From: Cycas panzhihuaensis
Taxonomy: Eukaryota > Cycadophyta
Assembly: GCA_023213395.1 (NCBI GenBank)
Contig: CM041465.1
Location: 104,291,741-104,355,740, forward strand
Reading direction: 5' to 3'
Length of the DNA stretch: 64,000 bases
Shown in pieces: positions 47,481-56,878 of this stretch (its first letter is position 1; each line of letters opens with the position of its first letter). The notes beneath the pieces are model-generated. The model was not told the origin of the DNA. It saw only the letters and a program-made list of their open reading frames with translations, and did no database searches. The position numbers and the translations under genes are program-made.

Positions 47481-49290
47481 GCTATCATCTCGGTGGATAA
47501 CCACGACAACGTAGGCATGGCCATGTTGAGTTACATAGAAATAGCGTCACAGGAGGACAGAAAGATCCTGTAGAGGTGTGGCCTATACAAGGCCCTCAAG
47601 ACACCTCAGTATGCATCAGATCAGAGGTTACTGGTCGACATAGTATCCCATTGGGATAGGAGGAGACATGTATTCCACCTACCGCAGGTAGGTGATATGA
47701 CGGTTACGCCGAGAGACATACAGCGTATACTGGGAGTACTGGCAACAGGGAGGCTGGTGAAACTAGGGATGCCGCCAAGATCTGAGGCAAAGGAACAGGA
47801 GGCGCCTGCTCTTCATAGAGCAGATAAATGGGAGCGAGGGAGCTCCTCCGCACCATACTAATGTTAGGGATTCCTCGGGTGAGGAAGTTGGTTATACTGT
47901 GCATTTTGTTCTGGATTTCCCGGAAACAGAATTATAGGGAGATACCGAGTGGATGGTTGGATGCAGTTCACCGCTGCAAAGCTGGTGAGAGGATGGACTG
48001 GGCAACCCTAACAGCGGTGAACCTCATCGCCCAGTTAGACACTATCAGGATGACCGGCAGAGGCAGGTTGTCACATAGCACACTACTACAATGTTGGTTC
48101 TTCGATCATTTCACGGTAGTGGCACCAGCGGGGGGACCACACCCCATCACAGAGCGGGCCCCAATGGTCCATAGGTGGAAGACTCGGTTGAGAGGTACAG
48201 AAGACCAGGCCCATGTCCGATAATCAGTGGAGGCGACATCACTAGACCTCCTCACCCTACCAAACTACGTAGTGGAGCCCTATAGGATAGTGAGGTAGGA
48301 CAGTAATGACGAGACTGGCAGAGCAGGAGCGCCTGTAGGCGATGACGATAGAGATGATGGAGATGATGGGGCCAGCCCGTCATGACCTGCAGGAGAGGCT
48401 AGTCCTTCAGGGATGGTAGGAGGCACAGAGGGTCCATCTGGGGCTGCCAGAGGAGAGGCAGGTCCATCAGGAGTGTAGGACGAGAGCGGGGGGCCAGTGA
48501 CCAGGGCCCGTAGGCTACAGATCGTGAGGGGATCCAGAGGGATGAGAGTTGAGCCGGTCCCTGCGAGGAGGAGGCCCAGGCAGAGGAAGTGCCCAAGGAT
48601 GAGGCATCCACAGCTAGCGAAGAACTAGGAGAGGAGGATGCCACATGACCAGAGGAGCCAGCGGCCACAGCAGGTGAGACCTAACCTTTTCCTGAGTCGT
48701 TTGGCATCCAGATAGGCATTTCATTTGATTTGATCATAGTATATGGTGAGATATATACTGACACATGGCACGTTAGATTGGCAGATGCAATGAAGATCCA
48801 AAGATTGATAGAGGCTATGGTAAGGGAGATATTCCCTTAGGTATATGTAGAGGGGCAACCACCCATCCAAGTAGGAGACGAGCCTAGAGCGGCAGGTGCC
48901 TACATGGAGGCATTTGCCCCGTTGGTGAGGGCGAGAGATATCTGGGCCACAGAGTCCCAAGAGCACGTGACATCCCAGGGATAGCTATAGCAAGAGCAAG
49001 ATGAGGTGAGGCGCGAGAGGGATGAGCTACGCGGATGGGTGCAGGCTTTAGAGGTATAGGGTGGAGCAGGCAAAGATGCCGAGAGCAGAGTCTAGATAGC
49101 AGTACTCACAGAGCACCTCAGAGTCACGGAGGAGGGACTCTGAGGGGAGAGGGATCGTATCCAGGCCCGATATGATCAGCTAGTAGCACATATGGCATCG
49201 AGGTCGAGCCAAAGCAAGACATATACCCACACGGTGGTGACGACCCTGAGACAACCACGAGATGAGGGGAGCAAGGTAGGCATCTCATAG
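47481..49290 (+). pseudogene. Antisense PMD-like gene of element D, best preserved copy
   Basis: The first recognisable exon follows TTTTTATGTGGACAG with a CTAAC motif about 28 bp upstream. It reads ISVVDN-like start, CGLYKALKTPQYASDQ, DIVSHWDRRRHVFHLPQVG, then DMTVTPRDIQRILGV. After one frameshift (about 47805) an open frame 47828-48223 continues with LGIPRVRKLVILCILFWISR and WLDAVHRCKAGERMDWATL. This resembles the second half of a plant mobile domain. An acidic run, the shared TGA, an intron (48674-48784) and the coiled-coil tail follow. Lesions are few in the core. Role by family: PMD proteins act in the nucleus in gene silencing and development; a role in the element is unknown. Confidence 0.7.
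48674..48784 (+). other. Intron of the antisense PMD-like gene, element D
   Basis: GTGAGACC after ACAGCAG, ending TTGGCAG, 111 bp. It lies in the same position as in A and C. Confidence 0.7.
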
Positions 49291-50039
49291 AGGCCCAGGA
49301 GGAGCCTTGGAGGGATGTGGTCCCCAGGAAAGGGATCACATGCACTGTGAGATGGTACCCCGTGAGCAAAGGCAGAGAGTAGGAGATGTATATATGACTC
49401 TGACAGGGGAAAGCACGGGCCTCCAGGGGGTCATATATAGGATCATATGATTACACCCCACCTGTAAGGACACCAGTTTCCCATATGTATGATGTAATAT
49501 GATTTTGTTGTATATATATACGGGGTAATTGGAACCCCATTTTGACATGAGATGCTGTGTATATATCATGTGTGGATGACATGTATGCTTATTTTGTATG
49601 TTGTAAATGTTAAGTTGTGAATATTTTATGTTGTAAATATTTTATTGTATGACGTACAGGTTTCCTTCCATGTATGGCTATATGTCTAACAAGAGCACAC
49701 ACACACGTCGTGAGTGGAGATGATAGAGAGGTGTGAGGTTAGAGGATAGAGTGGTATACACGTCTACGGAAGAGGATAGTAGAATATATGAAGGAAACAG
49801 TAGGCAGGAGAGAGGAGTGCCGACACTCCAAAGTGTCATCCCGGTTGGGGAATGCCCAAGTAGGAAGACAAAGGTTCCTGAGAGGGTACGGGAACACGAG
49901 TTCTACGGAAGGAACCAGAAAGAAGAAGAAGAAGCCATCTTAAATTGTCATTCTACCCATGGTTGGGAAGAATGAGGACAACCTAAGATAGTAGTTTAGG
50001 CTCATTTCAGAGCAAGCCGAAGGGATTGCTGAAAGATCA
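49291..50039. other. Region between antisense gene and integrase, element D
   Basis: No gene. It is homologous to 10724-11719 (A) and 33356-34423 (C). It contains one unit of the CTTAAATT-type repeat that is triplicated in A. Confidence 0.5.
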
Positions 50040-51330
50040 TGTGTAAAACTTCTTAAGGAATTTCCCATTAACAGCTTTCTCAAATTCAAGCCCTTCTAGG
50101 GTGGCTATCCTATAGGCACCATTACCGAGGGATTCGATAATGATGAAAGGACCAACCCATCAGGGTTTGAATTTGGTCAAGCGATCATGGAGATACTCGA
50201 GCTTGAGGACGTGGTCCCTAGGAAACAAAGGATAGGAATAAAGGTGTTTATCATAGGTCCTTTGTGAGTGAGCTTTGGATGCTAGGTTAGCCTAATAAGC
50301 GGCTAAGCATCTCTCATCCAAAGCCTTGAGGTCTAGAAGATGAGCCTAACGGATCGACTCTTCATATATGAGACCTCAAAGGGAGACTCGCAAGGAAGGA
50401 ATCTCCACCTCCAGTGGGAGTACTGCCTCAGTACTGTAGACCAGGGAGAACGGGGTCATTCCCATGGCAGAACGGATAGAGGTGCAGTAAGCCCATAAAG
50501 CGGAGGGCAGTTGAAGGTGCCAATCCTTTTGGGACTAAGCAACGGTTTTCTTAAGAATGCTAACGAGAGTCTTATTAAAAGACTCCACTTAGCCATTTGC
50601 CTGAGGGTAGTAAGGGGAGGAAGTCTTGTGAGAAATTTTGAACTTCTCACAAAGCTCATCCATCTCCTTATTACAGAAAGGGGTTCTATTGTCAGTGATT
50701 AGGATGTCTAAAATCCCAAAATAGCAAATGATGTGCTGGTAAATGAACGTGGCTATTATTTTACCAGGGGAAGTGATCAAGGGGATGGCCTCTACCTATT
50801 TAGTGAAATACTTCATGGAAGTCAAGATAAACTTGTGTTGCGACGATGAAGGTGGAGAGATAGCTCCAATGAGATCTAGTCCCCACTAAGCAAAAGGCCA
50901 TGGTGAAACAATGGGATGCAGGGCCTCAGAAGGCATGTGGGAAATGTTGCCGTGTTCCTAACATCGCTAATATTTCAGAGTGAAGGCATGAGTGTCCTTG
51001 AAAAGGGACAGCCAAAAATAACCCATGCGAAGGATCCTGTGAGCCATTGACTGACCCCCAAAGTGACCTCTCCATAAATACAGTGGTGGCATTCACGAAG
51101 TACTTGGTCAGCTTCGTCAACAATGATGTAGCAGAGGAGGATCTGATCGAAGGACCTCTTGTATAATACCTTGTCCATGAGGAGGTATTGCCTGGTAGAA
51201 GTTTGGATACGAGATCTAACTTTACTACTAGCATCGGGCGGATTACATCTTGTAAGATATCGACTATATCACCATACCACTCATTGTCGATGAGTGGATG
51301 GGGAGAGACCCCTTGAATCATCAGGATAGA
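50040..51330 (-). pseudogene. Integrase of element D
   Basis: Blocks in order are a zinc-binding region (RECHHCIYGE and a later Cys pair, about 50960-51110), WGLDLIGA-type first Asp near 50870, LITDNRTPFCNKEMDELCEK with the second Asp, SPYYPQANG then a TAA before VESFNK with the Glu, and the C-terminal GPF and GAY-type block near 50060-50170. Lesions are several single-base changes. All catalytic acids can be located. Confidence 0.85.
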
Positions 51331-51935
51331 CTATCAGGGAGAGAGTCATCAATAGGAGCACCAAAGGAGTTAGGGATATGGGCATCTGCGAGTTGCTCGG
51401 CCACTACCATTCCCTTCTTTGATTTCCAGTTGATGATATGGAGGTCGAATTCTTGAAGCAGGATGGCCCATCGACTGGCCCTACCCGTCAAATCTGAACG
51501 AGTCAGCAAGTATTGCAGGGGATCGGATTGAACGATCACCTGGGTGGTGTTTTCAAGCAAGTAGTGTCTAAACTTCTTGGTCGTATGGACCAAGGAAAGG
51601 CACTCCTTCTCAGCAGAGGAATAGTTAAGTTCGGCAGCCACGAGGGTGCAGCTGATGAAATATATAGCTCTCTTAGTTCCCGAGTCATCCTCCTAAGCTA
51701 ACATAGTGCCCAAGGACTCGTCAGTCATTGAGGTATATAAGACGAAGGGCCTATCGAATCAAGGAGGCGCCGATGTAGGAGCAGAAGCAAGGGCTTCCTT
51801 AAGTCCTTTGAAGGCCTTTTAGGTCTTATCAGACCAGGCAAAAGGAGCTCCCTTCTTCAATAGGTTCGTGAGGGGTTTAGCACTCACAGCAAAGTCTACT
51901 AAGAAGCACCTAAGAAAACTGAGCCTTCCTAGAAA
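51331..51935 (-). pseudogene. RNase H (RT-linked) of element D
   Basis: The open part 51321-51641 reads SSAEKECLSLVHTTKKFRHYLL, VIVQSDPLQYLLTRSDLTGRAS and SKKGMVVAEQLAD. The upstream DESL block is near 51700. It is the domain attached to RT. Confidence 0.82.
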
Positions 51936-52734
51936 TGACTTAATCTATCATTGAGTTCTAGGTGACGGCATATCAAGGATTGCCTTGACCTTGTCAGGAT
52001 CAATCTGAATTCCTTGTTTGGACACAAGGAACCCAAGGAGTTTACCTGAAGTAACAACAAACACATACTTGAGCAGATTTAAACTAACGTGATACTTATG
52101 GCATCGTGAGAAAATGGCACGCAAGTCAGATGGATGATGAGCCCTGACACAGGAGAGACCCATCATATCATCCATGAAGACCTCCAATGTGTTATCAATG
52201 AGGTTGTGGAAAATGAAATGCATGGCTCTTTGGTAAGTAGCACCTGCATTCTTAAGACCAAAGGGCATCGCCTTGTAGGCGAAGGTACCCCAAGGTGTAG
52301 TGAAGGTTGTCTTATGGTGGTCTTTAGGAGAAATTTGAATCTAGTTATAGCCGGAGAAGCCATCCATTAGGGACACAACTTCAAATCTGGCAGTGCGATC
52401 AATAATTTGATCGATAAAGGGTGGCGGGAAGTTGTCCTTAGGACAAGCATTGTTGATGTTGTGGAAATTAACACATATATGAATTGCCCCATTCTTTTTA
52501 GCAACGGGGATAATATTGGAGACCCATTTAGGGTAGTCAATGGAAGTAATAAACCCAGCATCCAGAAGCTTCTCAACCTCCATCTTGACGGCAGCCGAGA
52601 GCTTCGAGTGAAGGAGACGCTGCTTTTGGCACATAGGGCGGGTGCTAAGAATGGTGGTGAGGTTATGAGTGATAATGAAGGGGTCAATTCCCTTCATGTC
52701 AGCATAATTCCACGTAAACACGTCTTGAAACTCC
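51936..52734 (-). pseudogene. Reverse transcriptase of element D, nearly intact
   Basis: The open frame 52341-52721 covers MKGIDPFIITHNL to SLMDGFSGYN. A TAG replaces Gln, and 51948-52268 continues with MPFGLKNAGATYQRAMHF, EVFMDDMMGLSC and KLLGFLVSKQGIQI. Between the two only that nonsense codon and no frameshift was noticed. The catalytic motif is FMDD. VNFHNIN stands where the usual Ty3/gypsy motif is VDFRxLN. Confidence 0.88.
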
Positions 52735-53600
52735 TAGAATAGAAGGGAGTACTCCCTTATCTCATCAGGAGAACACTCCAACCTGACCTTAATGACCTTG
52801 CCAGGGGCCAAGACTATGTCTTGGGTTGCCCCCATGCATATGGCATTGCCCTCCTTGAAGTGGAAAGGGGCAAGGTCAACAGGAGGAGGTGGAATAGGAG
52901 ACAGGATCAGATCAGTAAGCGTGGATCTAATCGCAAGGATCTTCTGGTGACCAAGCCTGTGGTGACCAGAAGGCAAGTTGGGTGCAAAACCTACTAGGTG
53001 CTCAAGCAGGGCTTCGTCATCCTTGAAGTAATCCACCCCATGGATGACCTTACTTCAAGTAGAGAAAGTACTAGAGGGAGTAGAAGCAACTGGACCATGA
53101 TGGTCATCGGGTTACTCAACTTCCTCGCGGGACTCTGAAGGAGAGCCAAAAAGAGGCTCCTCAGAAGGAGCAAAAGGTAGTTCTTCGAAGCCATGACCTA
53201 CGGGGGGCAATGAAGAAGAAGAACTGATGATGGGTGGGTCAATATGAGCGATGACATGTGACACACAGGAATGGCTAGCCCCACCAATAGAAAAAATTCT
53301 AGACAGGAATCTAGAATGAGACGGGTGCGACCTATTGATGCAGAGGGAAGAGATAGGGTGAAGACAATCCTCATCCTTGTCGTGTGACTCGTCATCATTA
53401 AATGAAGTGAGGTACCCATAACTCCTAACGCCAATAGGGGCAAACCATGTGAGACTAGGAGAAGAAGATGCAAGATCTTCTTTAGATAGGTTAGGTATGC
53501 CAGTAGAGCAAGCTGAGGCATGTGTAGAAGGACCTCGGTTTGCCAAATTGGTGGAATGAGTTTGTTTAGTAAATGGGCGTTCGTGGGGAATCACTCTCAT
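52735..53600 (-). pseudogene. Acidic spacer between protease and RT, element D
   Basis: The open parts 53112-53600 and 52734-53036 hold APIGVRSYGYLTSF, DKDEDCLHPIS, DYFKDDEALLEHLVG, HHRLGHQKILAI and AICMGATQDIVLAPGKVIKV. Both conserved blocks and the Ser/Pro-rich middle match A, C and F. Confidence 0.65.
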
Positions 53601-54380
53601 CTATCTGTCATATACGAATTTAAGTTGTCCCCAAAGAGTCAAGCACACGGCTCCCATTTGGTCAAGCCATGGACGACCTAGGAGGAGGTTGTAGTCAACA
53701 TCAATATCGAGGACTACAACGTCGGTAAGAATAGTCTTGCCCTCAAGGGTGAGTGGAATCATGACAGATCCCATAGGGGTCTTCTTGCTACCATCATAAC
53801 CTTAGCATTGCCATGGAATAGGTTCCAAGGTGGAGATACCAAGCTCTTGCATGACACGCAAGGGCATGGCATTGATAGAAGAACCATTGTCAATAAAGGT
53901 CCTTTGAAGGGTACAATCGGGCGTATCGATAATGATGGTGAATGGGAAGTTCTTCTGACGTTCCCTTTCACCGGCAAGAGGAAGATCCTTAGGATCAAAT
54001 AAAATAACAAGTCCACAACTTTAGGTAATACCCAAAGCATGGACAGGCACGTCACTCGATCCTAAAGCTTCCAGGAGGAGGGCCTACTGCTTGGGACAAC
54101 TCCTCAAAATGTCCATTAAGGACATTCCTGCGGCCACAGTATGAAGCTCGTCCACGATGGAGAAGGGCTTACCCTTCGTTGTAGGCTGGGTAAGTGCCCT
54201 TCAGAAACTATAACGATTTGGGCATACAGGAATAGCCTTGGGAAAGAGAGGTATTTCCGAAGGAAGGTTCTCCGGAAGAGGGTCGGAAGGAGCAGAAGAA
54301 GAAGAAGCTCCTGCTGCTTCCTTGGTGACCTGAGACCACATAAGGGTATAGGAAGGAGTTGCCTCAAGTAACTAGATCAC
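53601..54380 (-). pseudogene. Aspartic protease of element D
   Basis: CTLQRTFIDNGSSINAMPLRVMQELGI includes the DNGS site (about 53865-53905). TPMGSVMIPLTL and NLLLGRPW follow. Stops lie near 54080 and 54025 upstream and near 53800 inside, but the active site is intact. Confidence 0.82.
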
Positions 54381-56704
54381 CTTCTTCCCCTTGTTCCAGG
54401 GTTGTGAAGGTGATGGGGTATGACGGCTAGGGGAACGAGAGGAAGAAGATGAGTTCCGGGCACCCTTCCCTTTGTCACGGGAAGGACGGGGATCAGGTGA
54501 TCTACCTTAGTTCTAGTTATTCTTGGTTTGGGTGTTGCGATCATATTTCCCATGTTTAAGGAATGGATCTTTGTGAACTGGTTGGTCCAAATTAGGCCTT
54601 GAGGCCCGTTTGGGGGAAGAGTCGCACCGAGGGGCATCCTTAGGATGCTGGGCCCTACAACGTGAATCATCATGGAAGCATTCCCCATGAATAGAGCACC
54701 ACTTCTTCTCAAGCAGAGGGTCTGACCTTCTCGCTTGAGAAGACTGGGTGTTTCCATTCCTGGGGAGAGGAGCTTGGGTTGTTTGTTGGACTTGTTTGTT
54801 GGATGTAGGAGATGAAGGAGTGTGAAGCTTGAGTTCCTTCATCATACGCTCGAATGAGCATATGGCTGATGTGAGAGGATCTAAAGTCCTCTCAGTCAGA
54901 TGAGAGGAAGACCAAGTAGGTTATGAAGGTTTGGTATCTTTGGTTGGGGGTGGTGTCTCACGGCGCTGTGAGGGCTTAAGAGGTTTCTTGAGACCGGTTT
55001 GGATCTCAATAGCCTCCAACGCCAAATACTTAGCGATCACGGAGTCGCATGTGGTCGCCCCCATTTTAAGGACTTCCACATACACTTCGGGACGAAGTGC
55101 ACTGACGAAGAGATCTCGCTTCAACTCCTTGGGCAATGTTGCCTTAGTGGAGTGAAGCAAGTCATGAAATTGCTGCACAAAGTCACGATTCATCTCATCA
55201 TGACCTTGTTTGAGCGAAAAAAGTGACTTCATTCCGCTCTCGAATGGACAGGCTACATCAAAATAGTTGATGAACTCATCCACCAATTGCTGGAATGAAT
55301 GGATGGAATGGGCAGGGAGACAGTAAAACCACTTAAGGGCGTCACTCTACAAGGATCACAGGAATAATTTCATTAAAATGTGGTCATAAGCCCAGTAATC
55401 GATGCATGCCATAGAAAAACTACGCACATGCTCCGCTAGGTCTTGCGACGAAGTTCCGTTGAATTTAGGAACTTTAGGGGGATAAGGCAGCAGATTAGTC
55501 CTTAATGCCTCAACGGATAGAGGTGTTGACCTAAAGTCCATGAAGGGGCATGCCTTTGCCTGGACCATAGGGTTAATGAATGACGTAGTGGGTAATGAAC
55601 AAGGAGTGGATGGGGGTGGCACACCCATCCCTCCTCAAGGAAATGCCCCCTGCTAGGAAGGGGCATGGGGATAGGTGCCTTGCAAGGGAGCCTGCCCTCA
55701 CAAGGCACAACAAATGGAATTGCATTGGATGATGGAAAAGATGGATGCGAAACTGGGTTTTACCCATATGGGCTACCTGTAGGTGGAGCGACCCTATATG
55801 GGTGTAGCGGATCTACCCCATAAGCTAGGAGACGGCTTCCTCTACCCTGCCCCTAAGGTTGAGAAGTATACCCTGGGGGAATGTAGAAGGAAGTACCAAC
55901 GTGTTGGTTTTGAGAGTGTACGGAAGCGGGTCCCACATGACTGGTAGTTGAGAGGCTAGTAGGACCGATGGGCCTACTAGGAAAGGTATGCGCCACATTA
56001 AGGGATGGCATATTAGTTTGGCTAGGGATGGGTATGCTAACCTTCAATTAAGGGAAAGACATATCGCAGGAAGATCCCGAAACACTAGGACCTCGATGAG
56101 AAATGGAAGGCGCAACATGTGCCCCCACTACAGGAATAGGAAAGGAGCAGGACACATGCATAGGCACAAAAGGATTGGTTGTCAAAGGAAGAGTAGATGA
56201 GGATGAGGTATGTGGGGGAGGAGCAGAAGAAGAAGAAGCTCCTACACGAAGAGCATCCTCAAGCCATCCAGGACGCGGTTGCAAGCATGCCATGCGGCGA
56301 CACTCATTGAGAGCTTCAACTACGTCGAAAGGAGAGGTTCCTACATACTCGTAAGAGGTAGTTAGAACCTCGAATGAAGTAGGTACCTCAGGATACTTCT
56401 CATAAGAGTCACCAATCGAGTGGTAAGTCTCAAGAGGAATAGATCCTTCTACCGCATGGGTAGAGGGATGGACGTTAAGTGAGTGATGTTGGTCATTCAG
56501 GTAATAAAGGGGGTCATCACCCTCTTGGGTGGCCCCTGGAATAGAGGAAGGGAACTCATGGGTTTCTAAAGTTGAGGTGTGGTAGGCCCAATCAGAAGGG
56601 TATCCCTCCATAGTCAAATCAGAATCTGATAAAGGAAGAGGGTGACACTTGGGGTTTTCTAACAATGGAGGTAGACTACACAAGCGATGAAAAAAATGTC
56701 GCAT
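54381..56704 (-). pseudogene. gag: gag of element D, best preserved copy
   Basis: It starts at ATG 56704 (MRHFFHRLCSLPPL), open for 218 codons. The Ser/Pro-rich N-terminal part continues to about 55853. The capsid-like core is at 55356-55628 (VPKFNGTSSQDLAEHV) and 54921-55286 (FINYFDVACPFESG, KQGHDEMNRDFVQQFHDLL, EAIEIQTGLKKPLKPS). The zinc knuckle WCSIHGECFHDDSRC lies at about 54660-54710 in an open frame (54513-54845). The shared LFL-TGA block is near 55355-55370. Confidence 0.85.
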
Positions 56705-56859
56705 GCAAGGTCAACCAACAATGTTAGGGAAAAAGAGAGGGCAGTAAAGGCACACGCATTGGGGGCTGCCCAACGAAGAGATCGAAATAGGTGAAAAAGG
56801 ATCACAAAAAGGTAACAAAACCAATAGAAGAGAGTGGGAACTAGCTCCCTTACTGGCAG

Positions 56860-56877
56860 TCCCCAATATGGTCACCA
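56860..56877 (-). other. Primer binding site of element D
   Basis: On the minus strand TGGTGACCATATTGGGGA begins one base after the LTR end GTCCA. It is the only copy that keeps the TGG expected opposite a tRNA CCA end. Confidence 0.6.
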
Positions 56878-56878
56878 G

